Positions 7,992 through 17,892 are shown, numbered from the stretch's first letter. The stretch: DNA of 64,000 nucleotides from Rhizobium sp. BT03 (GCF_030053155.1 NZ_CP125641.1:590551-654550); one strand, 5' to 3'. Notes: generated by a model from the letters alone, not told the origin. Numbers and translations: made by a program.

Positions 7992-9376
7992 TGGGTCAGC
8001 CGCACGGAAGAGAGATACTGCGTGAAGAGCGTCGACAGGCCTTCCGTGATCTCGGTCGACGAAGCCGCCGACAGGAACAGGCTCTTGGACGACGCACAGT
8101 CGGCCAGAGCATAGGGGATGTAGTCCCGCCTCGTGATGCTGGTCGACACATCGCTATCCATGGTGCCGCCCCACGTGCTCTTCCAGTTGGCGCTCGCCAT
8201 GGTCGAGCCGACGGTGGCGTTGTAACCCCAGTCCGAGGTGATCGGCAGGTATTCGGTATAGAGCACCGCCATCGTATTGGATTGATCTTTTAGGTAGGCG
8301 CACCAATTAGGATTGAGCGGCGCGACCTTATTCCAGTATGCTCCGGATACCGCCTGCCCGCTCTTCCATACCACGCTGTCAGTCACCCATTCGCGCTGCG
8401 ATTGGACGCCGTCGGTCAACAGCAGCACCAGCTTGAGCGGCGTACCCGAGGTGGTTCCGTCCCCTCCGGCGCCGACCTTCTGCTTGAGCGTCGCGAGCGA
8501 GACGTCGAAATAGGTCGCTGCAGTGGAGGTCGCGCTGGTGAGGCCATAGCTTGCGGTCGAGAGGCGGGTGCGCGCCGTGGCCGTGGTCAGTGTCGGTGCG
8601 AGAACCTCGGTGAGCGTATCGCCGAGGCTATATAATCCGACCTTAATCCGTTCATGGCTGCTGTCGGATTCGTCGATCATGTCGAGCACTTCGCGGACGG
8701 CGTCTCCGGCAACATCGGCGCGCAGCTTTATGCCCTTTGCCGTGCTGTATTCGTAGTTGTTGGCGTATTTCTTCTTGCCGACGGTATGAGCATCGCCGGT
8801 GTGGCAGGCGAACTGGCATCCGATGCCGGAATACATGGTCGCCTGGCCCGCCGTGGTTGCCGCCAGAAGCATCGACGGAGACGTGTCGATGACGATGTAG
8901 ACGTTGAGATAGGACGTCGCCGGCCCCTTGACAGCGCTTCCCACGCTGACGGGGACGGTGTCGATATTGGCGATCTTCATGAACGTCGTCGGCACGGTGC
9001 CGCTCGCCGTCGCCGTGATGTTGTGGTTGGTGGTATCGATGTCGATTTCACCAAGCGTGTAGCTGTTGTCCGCCTGTGCATGGAACCAGTCGGAGACCTT
9101 CTCCTTGAGGGCGTCGGTGTCCTCGGTATTGTTGATTTGCTTGACCGCAGCGATCAGAGCGGCATCAAGGTCGCTCTGCATTTTCTGCCGGACGTTGTAA
9201 CTGCGAATATAGTCAAAGCTCGCGCCGACGGCGACGAGCATCGGCACCAGGCTAAGGGCAACGATGATCGCGACGTTGCCGGTTCTGTCCCTTCCGAGGC
9301 CGCGAAGGGCGTGGAAGTATCGACCCAATGAAAATGAAAAACGTGACGTCAAAAAAACACCGCTACATAGGAACAT
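7988..9376 (-). CDS. TadG-like protein with von Willebrand factor A-type domain
   Basis: This 462-residue protein has an N-terminal transmembrane helix in GNVAIIVALSLVPMLVAVGA (residues about 33-52), the TadG signature. A vWA-type domain follows, with the metal-ion site DTSPS in YIVIDTSPSMLL (near residue 165) and a later LLLTDG. Cysteines occur at IGCQFACHTGD. TadG proteins are secreted or membrane-bound accessory parts of Tad pilus systems. The ATG at 9376 is taken; a TTG six codons upstream is also open and neither has a clear ribosome site. It is the first gene of the tad unit. The stretch 9377-9586 upstream probably contains its promoter. Confidence 0.85.
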   Translation of the reverse strand: MFLCSGVFLTSRFSFSLGRYFHALRGLGRDRTGNVAIIVALSLVPMLVAVGASFDYIRSYNVRQKMQSDLDAALIAAVKQINNTEDTDALKEKVSDWFHAQADNSYTLGEIDIDTTNHNITATASGTVPTTFMKIANIDTVPVSVGSAVKGPATSYLNVYIVIDTSPSMLLAATTAGQATMYSGIGCQFACHTGDAHTVGKKKYANNYEYSTAKGIKLRADVAGDAVREVLDMIDESDSSHERIKVGLYSLGDTLTEVLAPTLTTATARTRLSTASYGLTSATSTAATYFDVSLATLKQKVGAGGDGTTSGTPLKLVLLLTDGVQSQREWVTDSVVWKSGQAVSGAYWNKVAPLNPNWCAYLKDQSNTMAVLYTEYLPITSDWGYNATVGSTMASANWKSTWGGTMDSDVSTSITRRDYIPYALADCASSKSLFLSAASSTEITEGLSTLFTQYLSSVRLTQ

Positions 9377-9586
9377 GAAAAACAGTACGGGCAAGATCTG
9401 TTAAAGACGCTTAAGCCTTTGTTAAATCTTGAAGGTTTTGGCGAAGACGGATTGCAGGCGCGCCGTTTGTTGCGCATATCGGATATGTTTGCGAATTATG
9501 GATAGCCAAGGCTGTGGCCGACGGACGGTGCGCGCTCATGCGCGGATCGCCTGCCGATAGTGGCCGGTCGCCGTGAAAATCTGTCG

Positions 9587-10837
9587 TCAGCGCTGCATCA
9601 GCAAGTCATGCAGGCGTTTCTGAACCTCTTGCGCAGACATATTCCTGCTATTGAAGAAGTCGCCCACCACGGCGATCCAGCCCTCCGACATCTGGGTCGG
9701 CATGGCCTGGGATTGGGCGCTGACCTCACCCTTCTTTGCCTTGATCATCTCCAACCCCAGCTTGCCGCAACGATCGAGCCCGGACGGATCGACATCGGTG
9801 CGCACCGGCAAGGACCCCTTGATCCGGCTGAATGCGACCTGGTTGTCACGGTCGAGCACCATGCGTGCGAAAGCCTGCTGAGCCTGCGCCGTGCCGTCCC
9901 GATTGGTCAGCGGAAAGGCAAAGGCGTCGATCACCATGAAATAGGCGATGGACGTGCCCGGAACGAGGCTGCAATCGAAATCCTTGTCGACGCTATAGCC
10001 GCGCGCTGCAAGTTCGCCCTTGGCCCAGTCGCCCATGAACTGCATGCCGGCCTTGCCCTGGCCCACCGCCGCCGTGGCATCGGCCCATGTCTTGTCCTTG
10101 CGCTGCTCGATCGGCTCCACATAGTTGGACAGGCGCAACAATAGGTCCAGAGCTTCGATCATGCGCGGATCCTGCACCAGGGCGGCATCGCCGCCCATCA
10201 GACGGGCGTAACCCTCAGGCCCGAACTTGTGATAGATGATATCGTTGAAAATGAGCGACACTTCCCATCGTGCGCCGCCGAGCGCGATCGGCAGACGTCC
10301 TGTCGCCTTGATTTTTTCAGCCGCGTCGAAGAGCTCGTCCCAGGACTGCGGCATCTTCATGCCGGCGTCGGCCAAGGCCGCCGTGCTTGTCCAGAGCCAG
10401 TTTTCGGCATGGATGTTGGTCGGCGCGAAGTAGACCTTTCCCTTGTAGGAAATCCGGTCAAGAACCGTGGCAGGAATGACATCCCGCCAATGATCCGCCT
10501 GCGCGACATCATCTATATCCTGGACGATGCCCATTTCCGGCAGTTCGCGCGATCCCTCGTTTGCATTCCACTGCATCACCGCCGGTGCATATCCGTTGGC
10601 GATACGATCGCTCACCACCCGCTGGACGGCGACCTTGTTTTCCGCAGGCATGTCGACCCACTGGTTGCCGGCTGCTGCCCAGGCCCTGCGGAAAACGTCG
10701 AGCGCCGCAGTTTCGCTTTTCGATACCCAGAAATGCACGACGTCCACCGCGAGATCCTGCCCCGCCGCAGCCTGTGTCGCGGGACCTGCGACCGCCAAAG
10801 CCGCAACAAGCCACGCCCGAAAGTGTCCCCTTTTCAT
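9587..10837 (-). CDS. Periplasmic sugar-binding protein of an ABC transporter (solo, no permease)
   Basis: The 416-residue protein has a signal peptide ending near ATQAAAG and a family-1 extracellular solute-binding fold. Recognisable segments are VDVVHFWVSKSETAALDVF, YAPAVMQWNANEG, NIHAENWLWTSTAAL and GKAGMQFMGDWAKGEL. It resembles the glucose/mannose- or oligosaccharide-binding proteins of CUT1 systems. A strong GAGGGG site lies 6 bases before the ATG. No permease or ATPase gene accompanies it. Instead the gene upstream on the same strand, 53 bases away, encodes a membrane GGDEF-EAL protein with a periplasmic domain. It may therefore serve as a ligand sensor for that protein (inference) or partner with an importer encoded elsewhere. 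Confidence 0.85.
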   Translation of the reverse strand: MKRGHFRAWLVAALAVAGPATQAAAGQDLAVDVVHFWVSKSETAALDVFRRAWAAAGNQWVDMPAENKVAVQRVVSDRIANGYAPAVMQWNANEGSRELPEMGIVQDIDDVAQADHWRDVIPATVLDRISYKGKVYFAPTNIHAENWLWTSTAALADAGMKMPQSWDELFDAAEKIKATGRLPIALGGARWEVSLIFNDIIYHKFGPEGYARLMGGDAALVQDPRMIEALDLLLRLSNYVEPIEQRKDKTWADATAAVGQGKAGMQFMGDWAKGELAARGYSVDKDFDCSLVPGTSIAYFMVIDAFAFPLTNRDGTAQAQQAFARMVLDRDNQVAFSRIKGSLPVRTDVDPSGLDRCGKLGLEMIKAKKGEVSAQSQAMPTQMSEGWIAVVGDFFNSRNMSAQEVQKRLHDLLMQR

Positions 10838-10890
10838 TCGCTACCCCTCTTTTTTATTAAACCTTGCCGCACTCTCTGTGCGCGGCTCGC

Positions 10891-12969
10891 TCAGGAGATG
10901 GATTCAGCCCGCATTGTGCGTGACCGCCCTGATAGTCTGCGCAATGCCGGCCGGTGTGCCAATCGTTCGACCGCCGCGGCAGCCGGTTCCGGCTTAGCGA
11001 ACAGATAACCTTGGCCGATCTCACAGCCGGCATTCAAAAGGAAATGACGCTGGATCTCGTCTTCGATGCCTTCGGCAACGCACCTTTTGCCGAGGTTGCG
11101 GGCGAGGTCGATGATCGCCCGGATGATCTGTTCCGAGCGCACATCCTTGCCGATCTCGGCAACGAAGCTGCGGTCGATCTTGAGTTCGTCGAAGGGGAAG
11201 TCGCGCAGATGCACGAGCGACGCAAAGCCGGTGCCGAAATCGTCGAGCGAGACCGACACTCCATGCTTGCGGAAACGCGAAATGGTCTCGGCGATCTGAT
11301 TGGCGCCGCGATTGAGAAAGACGTCTTCCGTGACTTCGATGGCAAAATCGAGCCAGTCGAGGTGGTTCGCTTCGACCGCCGCAGCGATGAGGGCATAACC
11401 ATCGTCGCCGACCAGCAGGGATTCCGGCAGATTGATCGCAACCGACCCGGCTCTGAGCCCCGCTGCCTTCCACGTCCTGAGATCGCGAGCGACCGTATTG
11501 ACGATACAGCGCGTCATGCTTTGGATGAGATGGCCTTCCATGAGCGGCAGGAAACGGCCGGGCGGCAGAATGCCGAGCTGGGGATGGCGCCAACGCACCA
11601 GCGCCTCAAAGCCGAGATGCTCGCCGGTCTGCAGATTGACCTTCTGCTGGTAATAGACGACGAACTCGTCACGGTCGGCGGCGACGGCGAGTGCTGCGGC
11701 AAGCCGGTTCTGCTCGAGTCGCTGGGCGAAGGATGCTTCGTCGAAGATGACGGCGGTGTTGCGCTTGGCCTTGGCGGCATAAAGCGCCAGATCTGCAATG
11801 CGCATGAGTGTCGCTTCGTCCGATGCATGGCCTGGTACGAGCGCGCCGCCGAGGCTGGCCGATACCGGCAGCAACCGGCCCTCGAAATGACATTCCGTTG
11901 CAATGGCAGCGACTGCGCGCTCGGCAATTCCCTCAAGCGTTGCCGCATCCGAAATGCCGGGAAGCAGAGCGGCAAATTCGTCACCGCCAAGCCGCGCGAC
12001 CATATCGCCGGCGCGGAAAGTCTTCTGCAGCGCGCTGGCGACGTGGCTCAGAACCGCATCGCCTGCCGGATGGCCGAAACTGTCGTTGGTGGCCTTGAAG
12101 TGGTCGAGATCGACCAGCAGCATCGAAAAACCCGCGCCTGTCCGCTCGAGTGAAGCAAACAGCCCGTTCAGCGCCTCATTGAACGAAGACCGGTTGCCAA
12201 GGCCTGTCAGCGTGTCGGTATGGGCCAGATGCGTCAGCTTGATCTCGAAATCGAGGGTTCGGCGGTGCTCAGTGCGTAGCTTGATGAGCAGCGGTATGAA
12301 AAGGATGAGGGTTGCCAGGATGAGTGTGGCTGCGGTCAAGCTGAGGAGCACCGCGCTGATCAGGCGGGTATGATCGATGCTCATATCGCTCCGGTCATGC
12401 GCACTCTCGATCAAGGCGCTGAACTGACGCATGAGCATGCTGTCGGATGAGACGGCGAAGTCGATTGGTCCCCAGAAGCTGTATCGCTCCCGCCGATCCA
12501 GCAATTTCGCGGACACGACGCGTTCAGCCCTTTCAAGGAAATCCTCCAGCCGTCCGTCAAGTTCCACACGCAATTTTTCCGATGCCGCATCCCGGCCGTT
12601 CAGCCGTTCGAGAAGATTTGCCTCGACCTCGATATTCAACGCGTTCAACTGTGCGCTCATGGCGCGGATATCGTCGATCGCTTTTTGAACGTCCTCGACC
12701 ATCGGCCTGACGATATATTCCGGCATATTCGGATCGGCCGAAGCGCGCATGATCGCTCGCGTCTGATTGGCAAGCTGCTGGAAGCGAATGAATTGGCGCC
12801 CGATCAGATAGCTGATGTGCTGCTGCAGGGAGTGGCGATCGAGCGCCACCTTGACCGTCAGGAAGGTCGCCCCGATCAGAACCGTCATGACGACGACGGC
12901 GGTGATGTAATGGCGTCCGATGGAACGGATATATTTCGCCACGGAGGAATGGGATTCGCCTGCCGGCAT
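10891..12969 (-). CDS. Membrane-bound GGDEF-EAL cyclic-di-GMP protein
   Basis: This 692-residue bifunctional-type cyclic-di-GMP enzyme has two transmembrane helices (residues about 20-43 and 203-230) around a 160-residue helical periplasmic domain. A diguanylate cyclase domain follows with intact GGDEF (328-332) and the inhibitory I-site RAGD five residues before it. The phosphodiesterase domain has EAL (455-457), the N of VAINLPES, DDFGTGFASL, the K of DELKIDRSF, VAEGIED and IGQGYLF, so both active sites look complete. The ATG chosen is close behind a GAGG and its spacing is poor, so the start is uncertain; the frame is open 59 codons further. It probably sets cyclic-di-GMP in response to a periplasmic signal, perhaps through the adjacent sugar-binding protein. 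Confidence 0.9.
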   Translation of the reverse strand: MPAGESHSSVAKYIRSIGRHYITAVVVMTVLIGATFLTVKVALDRHSLQQHISYLIGRQFIRFQQLANQTRAIMRASADPNMPEYIVRPMVEDVQKAIDDIRAMSAQLNALNIEVEANLLERLNGRDAASEKLRVELDGRLEDFLERAERVVSAKLLDRRERYSFWGPIDFAVSSDSMLMRQFSALIESAHDRSDMSIDHTRLISAVLLSLTAATLILATLILFIPLLIKLRTEHRRTLDFEIKLTHLAHTDTLTGLGNRSSFNEALNGLFASLERTGAGFSMLLVDLDHFKATNDSFGHPAGDAVLSHVASALQKTFRAGDMVARLGGDEFAALLPGISDAATLEGIAERAVAAIATECHFEGRLLPVSASLGGALVPGHASDEATLMRIADLALYAAKAKRNTAVIFDEASFAQRLEQNRLAAALAVAADRDEFVVYYQQKVNLQTGEHLGFEALVRWRHPQLGILPPGRFLPLMEGHLIQSMTRCIVNTVARDLRTWKAAGLRAGSVAINLPESLLVGDDGYALIAAAVEANHLDWLDFAIEVTEDVFLNRGANQIAETISRFRKHGVSVSLDDFGTGFASLVHLRDFPFDELKIDRSFVAEIGKDVRSEQIIRAIIDLARNLGKRCVAEGIEDEIQRHFLLNAGCEIGQGYLFAKPEPAAAAVERLAHRPALRRLSGRSRTMRAESIS

Positions 12970-14034
12970 TCCTCTATTTTCCAAATCCGAACCAACCACT
13001 ATTCGCGCTCCACCAGGAAAACTATAAATTGGCTGAGCCGCCTTCGGCGTACGGCCGCTCAGCTCGTTCTCAAAAACGCCTTGAATTCTCTGCTGTTGGC
13101 GCCTGCCGCTTCGGACCGCCGCGTTCGCGCCGGACAGGAGCGTCACCTTGATTGGGGAAATCGGCCTTCATGGCCCCGGTCGCACCGGAAATTGCGAGGC
13201 GCACGTCGTGACCTGCGCGCTTCGAACCGCTGTCGCGTCGTCGCTAGGGGCAAGACTGTTTGCGAGGCTCCCCGACCATACGACAGGGTAGGTGCGGCCA
13301 AAACATTCGGCGAGCCGATGCCGGCGCGGCTCCCTGCGTCAAAAATTCCAGACGACAGGGATATTCCGGTCTGTCGGGACGGACGGGCTCGCGCCGTCTG
13401 CGCTGCACCGAGAAAAACTGCTGCCATGTGCATGCAAATTATTGAACATTTTCCCCCTCTGAGCGCATGCCATCTGCATTGATGAGCAGCGCCTATTCCG
13501 GCTCGTCCCGCAACCCGTCTTCATGGCGGAGAGGTATGGGCAGCACCTCGTTCGTATGGTTCAAGACTGCGGATGGTTTGGTTTCAGAAGCGTAAACGCT
13601 TTCGTGAAAACGCAACGAAACCAGTTTCTTGCATGGGAGACGGCACGAAAATATCGTGATTTGGCCACGGGGTTCGGATTTCGGATAACGGACGCGCGCC
13701 CGCGTTCTCTCAACTGGCTCGTTCCCGCAACGCTGGCGAGCCGATGGCAGCCAGGAGCGGGTTGCAAGAACCGTGGATATCCATATTGCGCAGTCCGATC
13801 CGTATCGCGCGTCAAAAGTGATGCCGGCACGGGAGAAGGCAGCAATCTCTTAAATTTTTTCACTGCATATTCAGGGCCAAGCCGAAGTGCCCGGTTCCCC
13901 CGCGGACCGGTGCCATTGCGGCGATATCTTCGGATCGCTGTTTTCGACTCAAATGACTTGGGCGGCCTTTCCGAGAAAATTCTCGATTGGATGGATGATG
14001 CATTCGGTTGATGTCCATGGTGAGGAGATCCGTC
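12970..14034. other. Long intergenic region between two divergent cyclic-di-GMP genes
   Basis: About 1 kb separates the start codons of two divergently transcribed GGDEF-EAL genes. Open frames exist here on both strands (for example 13523-14011 plus), but their translations show no domain, no convincing ribosome site and mixed codon use. I support none as a gene. The stretch must hold both promoters. I saw no tRNA, no transposon ends and no clear repeat. Confidence 0.55.
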
Positions 14035-16212
14035 ATGACGTTGTCCCAATCGTTTCCGCAGCCGGCCGCTGTCGTCGATATTAGCGAACACAAGCAGGCG
14101 GAGCGCGAGCTCAGGAAGGCGCTTGAATTCGCCGAGGGGATCATCGCCGCCATACCGGATGTTCTTTTCGAGGTGGACGAGGGCGGCCGTTATCTTCAGG
14201 TCTGGACAAGAAACCCCGAACTGCTGGCCCAGCAGAAGGAGATGCTGCTCGGCAGGACGATCAACGACGTTCTAGCGCCGGACCAGGCGACCATCGCGAT
14301 GGAGGCTCTGCACGAGGCCGGCAGAGAGGGAGCTGCCTACGGCCGATGCATTTGCATTTCCCTGCCCAATGGTGAGACGCGGTGGTTCGAGCTGTCGATA
14401 GCCAAGCGGCCGAGCGCCGATCCGGGGGCGGCCACCACGCTCCTGGCGTTCTCGCGGGACATTACCGAGCGAAAGCAAGCCGAAGACGCCATCAACCTCA
14501 TGCGAATGCAGCTGTTGAGCGTGCTTCAGACCATGCCCGATATGGTCTGGGTCAAGGATATGGACGGGGTCCATGTGATGTGCAACCACGCCTTCGAGCG
14601 GCTGACCGGATTGGCCGAAGCGGACGTTGTCGGAAAAACGGATTTCGAGCTGTTCGATATTGAGAGGGCCCGGTACTTTCAGGAATCAGACAAGGCGGCG
14701 ATCAAGGCGGGAAAGTGCATTGTCAGTGACGAGGAATGGGTCGTTTCCAAGGAGAAGGGTGAATCTGTTCTTCTTGAAACACGCAAGGTGCCGATTATCG
14801 ATGCAGCGGGAGACGTCGTCGGCGTTCTCGGCGTGGCGCGAGATGTGACCGAGTTGAACGTCTCGCGCCAGAAAATCCACCAGATGGCCTTTTACGATCC
14901 CTTGACCTCGCTGCCGAACCGATCGCTGTTCAACGATCGGCTGCGGCAGATGATCACCTCGGCCGGATCGCGAGGCCAGCGGGCCGGGGTGATGCTGATC
15001 GACATCGACCATTTCAAGGTGGTCAACGATACGATGGGCCATCCCGTCGGCGATGATTTGCTCTGCCAGGCGGCGGCCCGTCTCAATGCGAGCGTTCGCG
15101 ATTATGACACCGTCGCCCGGCTCGGCGGCGATGAATTCGCGATCCTGTTGCCGGATATCAGCCAAGGCGACGATCTCGGCCGGATTGCCAATAATATCCT
15201 CGATAAGTTCAGGGAGCGCTTTCTGCTGGATGGCCAGGAGGTCTTCATTTCATGCAGCGTCGGCATCGCGCTCTATCCCAATGACAGCGCCGATGCCAAC
15301 GACCTTGTGAAATACGCCGACTCGGCGATGTATCTCGCCAAACGCTCCGGGCGAAACAGCTTTCGATTCTATTCGAAGGATCTGACGGCAAACGCCGAAG
15401 AGCGGATGCGGCTTGAATCGGAGTTGCGCCGTGCGATCGAGCGCGGCGAACTGGAACTGCATTATCAGCCGAAGGTGCTTCTGGACAGCGGCGCAATGGT
15501 CGGCTGCGAAGCCTTGCTGAGATGGCGCCACCCCGAAATGGGCATGATTCCTCCCACCCGTTTCATTCCGGTTGCTGAGGACACCGGGTTGATTGTGGAA
15601 CTCGGGCGATGGGTGCTGCGCGAGGCATGCCAGACGGCGGCCGAATTGAACGCCGATAGTCAGACACCGCACAAGGTGGCGGTCAATCTGTCGGTCAAAC
15701 AATTCCAATCCGCCGGACTGGTGAGGTCGATCGTCGAAATTCTCGGCGAGACCGGCTGCCGCGCGGAATGGGTCGAAATCGAAATAACCGAAAGCCTTCT
15801 GCTCGATCAGAAGGATGAAACGCTGCAGGCGCTCTCCGAACTCCGAAGCATGGGATTTTCGATCGCCATCGACGATTTCGGCACCGGCTATTCGGCGCTG
15901 AACTATCTGGCGCGCTTTCCGATCGACACGCTGAAGATCGACCGGTCGTTCATCAACAGCACCGACAGACGGAACGAGGAACTGGTGAAGGCGATCCTCT
16001 CTATCGCGCGCTGCCTCGGGCAGAGTGTGGTGGCGGAGGGCGTCGAAACCGCCGAGCAGGCAGCGTTCCTGGCGGCAAACGGATGCGGCTCGGCGCAGGG
16101 GTTTCTTTACAGCAAAGCCGTGCCCAAGGCTGATATCATCGCCCTCTGGCTCCGCTCTCCGGCCGGCGGCCTTAATTCAAGCGAGGGGGTTTGTGGGTCT
16201 ACTCCGTCTTAA
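14035..16212 (+). CDS. Soluble PAS-PAS-GGDEF-EAL cyclic-di-GMP protein
   Basis: This is a 725-residue cytoplasmic protein without transmembrane segments. Two PAS domains lie at residues about 33-145 (IIAAIPDVLFEVDEGGRYL ... FSRDITERKQAE) and 155-275 (TMPDMVWVKDMDGVHVMCNH ... VARDVTELN). GGDEF is at 364-368, with an I-site RDYD five residues before it, and EAL at 492-494, with DDFGTGYSAL, KIDRSF and VAEGVET. Both catalytic sites appear intact. The ATG at 14035 has AGGAG at 7 bases. Curiously the first residues read VVDISEHKQAERELR, the usual tail of a further PAS/PAC unit, as if an upstream sensor domain had been lost. It is divergent from the membrane GGDEF-EAL gene. Confidence 0.93.
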   Translation: MTLSQSFPQPAAVVDISEHKQAERELRKALEFAEGIIAAIPDVLFEVDEGGRYLQVWTRNPELLAQQKEMLLGRTINDVLAPDQATIAMEALHEAGREGAAYGRCICISLPNGETRWFELSIAKRPSADPGAATTLLAFSRDITERKQAEDAINLMRMQLLSVLQTMPDMVWVKDMDGVHVMCNHAFERLTGLAEADVVGKTDFELFDIERARYFQESDKAAIKAGKCIVSDEEWVVSKEKGESVLLETRKVPIIDAAGDVVGVLGVARDVTELNVSRQKIHQMAFYDPLTSLPNRSLFNDRLRQMITSAGSRGQRAGVMLIDIDHFKVVNDTMGHPVGDDLLCQAAARLNASVRDYDTVARLGGDEFAILLPDISQGDDLGRIANNILDKFRERFLLDGQEVFISCSVGIALYPNDSADANDLVKYADSAMYLAKRSGRNSFRFYSKDLTANAEERMRLESELRRAIERGELELHYQPKVLLDSGAMVGCEALLRWRHPEMGMIPPTRFIPVAEDTGLIVELGRWVLREACQTAAELNADSQTPHKVAVNLSVKQFQSAGLVRSIVEILGETGCRAEWVEIEITESLLLDQKDETLQALSELRSMGFSIAIDDFGTGYSALNYLARFPIDTLKIDRSFINSTDRRNEELVKAILSIARCLGQSVVAEGVETAEQAAFLAANGCGSAQGFLYSKAVPKADIIALWLRSPAGGLNSSEGVCGSTPS

Positions 16213-16241
16213 CAACAGGTATTGAACCGGGCGCAGCTCGT

Positions 16242-17180
16242 TCAGTGTGCGCCGTTTCGATCTTCTGTGTCTTTGTCGGTGCCCGAAAGCCTGACCTGGA
16301 GCTCCGCGGTCAGCCATCTCGCGGCGGGCCCCGGCGGGTTTGCGACGTTGCGGATCACGTGGATCGGGTACTCGCTTTGGTCGAAGGCCGGAAACTGCAG
16401 GTGGACGAGGCGGCCATCGGCGAGATCATCCCTGGCCAGGGATGCCGGAAGCCCGCCCCAGCCCAATGCGCCGCGGATATAGAGATGTTTTGTCGCATTG
16501 TCGCTGACCCGCCAGGTCTTCAGCGAGAACACGTTGAAATCGCGGCCCTTCGTCAAGCCCGAGGCATCGTAGACGACGATCTGGGTTTCGTCCCGAACAT
16601 CGGCGAGGGTCATCGGCCGGCACAACTTTCCAAGCGGATGGTCGGGGGCGGCGACGGGGATCATCGCCGACTGGCCGATCCGTTCGAAAACGATCTGATC
16701 GTTCCTTGCCGCCATGGCGCCGCCAAAACCGACGACGGCCCTGCCATTGATAACCGCATCCATGACGATCCCCAGCGTGCCGACCGTCACATTCAGCGAA
16801 ACTGTGGGATAGTGACGGTGAAAGGCGCGCAGGACGTCGACGACGATGTCCGACGGCACGAAAGCGCTCATCGCCACGTTGAGTTCTGCCTCCAGCCCGT
16901 CGCTCAAGGCCTGGACGCGCGCCCGCATCAGGTCGAGATCGCCAAGCAGCCGGCGGGCATCCTCGAGCACCGACCTGCCGGCTTCCGTCAATTGCGGCCG
17001 CTTGGTGCCGGAGCGGCTGAAAAGTGCCACCCTGAGCTGAGCCTCGAGATTGGCGATCGTATAGCTGACGACCGACTGCGTTCGGTTGAGGGCGCGGGAG
17101 GCGGCTGAAAAACTGCCTTTCTCTACCACGGTCAGAAATACTTGAAGCTGATCCAATGTCGGGTGGGGCTGCATTCTCAT
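16242..17180 (-). CDS. LysR-family transcriptional regulator
   Basis: This 312-residue LysR regulator has an N-terminal winged HTH at residues about 8-66 (LDQLQVFLTVVEKGSFSAAS, NRTQSVVSYTIANLE). A type 2 periplasmic-binding-like effector domain follows, containing ELNVAMSAFVPSDIVVDVL and GWGGLPASLARDDLADGRLV. LysR proteins usually regulate the divergently transcribed gene, which here is a small DoxX-like membrane protein starting 126 bases away. The gene converges on the PAS-GGDEF-EAL gene. Two ATG codons close together (17180 and 17174) are possible starts. The effector is unknown. Confidence 0.92.
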   Translation of the reverse strand: MRMQPHPTLDQLQVFLTVVEKGSFSAASRALNRTQSVVSYTIANLEAQLRVALFSRSGTKRPQLTEAGRSVLEDARRLLGDLDLMRARVQALSDGLEAELNVAMSAFVPSDIVVDVLRAFHRHYPTVSLNVTVGTLGIVMDAVINGRAVVGFGGAMAARNDQIVFERIGQSAMIPVAAPDHPLGKLCRPMTLADVRDETQIVVYDASGLTKGRDFNVFSLKTWRVSDNATKHLYIRGALGWGGLPASLARDDLADGRLVHLQFPAFDQSEYPIHVIRNVANPPGPAARWLTAELQVRLSGTDKDTEDRNGAH

Positions 17181-17306
17181 CGATCAAAACGATAAATTTC
17201 TTCGAAAATATACCGGTTTTCGCGATGAGGTTCCAGCTTTATCTGTGTGGCTCAGTCGCGATCGCAAGTCGGTTCGGCGCGCCGCCATTGTTCAAGAGGG
17301 GTTCGA

Positions 17307-17738
17307 ATGTCCAACATCACCACCGCTTCTTCTGCCCCGCCTGCGGGAAAATTGCTCCGGATCGGGTTATGGGCCGCGCAGGTGCTGACCTTTGCCGCTT
17401 TCACCCTGTTCGGCTGCATGAAATTCTTCATGCCGGTCGATCAACTGGCGGCAATGTGGGTATGGCCCGGCCAGGTTCCTGCATGGTTCCTGCGTCTGAT
17501 GGGGATTATCGATTTTGCGGGCGGAGTAGGCGTCCTGCTGCCGGCCTTGACCCGGATCCAGCCGCGTCTGACCGTGCTTGCGGCGCTTGGCTGCGTGCTG
17601 CTGCAGATCGCTGCGATGATCTTTCATCTCTCCCGCGGCGAAGCGCCGGCCCTGCCACTCAACGTCGTCCTGCTTGCGGTTTCGGCGTTCATCCTCTGGG
17701 GCCGCGGCAAGCGGGCGCCTATTGCGCCGCGCGGATGA
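17307..17738 (+). CDS. DoxX-like integral membrane protein
   Basis: From the ATG with AGAGGGG upstream the protein has 143 residues and about four transmembrane helices. The first, LRIGLWAAQVLTFAAFTLFG, is followed by a conserved K-F-F segment (CMKFFMPVDQLAAMW). Further helices lie in FLRLMGIIDFAGGVGVLLPA, LTVLAALGCVLLQIAAMIF and NVVLLAVSAFILWG. This pattern matches the DoxX/DoxD-like family, often linked to redox or membrane stress with unclear biochemistry. It is divergent from a LysR regulator that probably controls it. The start 20 codons upstream is rejected for lack of a ribosome site. Confidence 0.85.
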   Translation: MSNITTASSAPPAGKLLRIGLWAAQVLTFAAFTLFGCMKFFMPVDQLAAMWVWPGQVPAWFLRLMGIIDFAGGVGVLLPALTRIQPRLTVLAALGCVLLQIAAMIFHLSRGEAPALPLNVVLLAVSAFILWGRGKRAPIAPRG

Positions 17739-17892
17739 AGGATGCGAGCGGTTGCGATAGGGAGCGCTTGGCGAGCGATCGGACCCGATCTTGCCGCACT
17801 CCCGGAGCGTGCTGTCCGTTTGTCGCAGCTCTGTCCACTTGGCGCAGTAAAGCCGTAGGGCGAGCTGTCCCAAGCGCAAAAATAGGAATTTG

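Noticed and set aside
13523..14011. Frame of 162 codons before the PAS-GGDEF-EAL gene
   Set aside because: Checked as a possible lost PAS domain; the translation shows no PAS features and no ribosome site.
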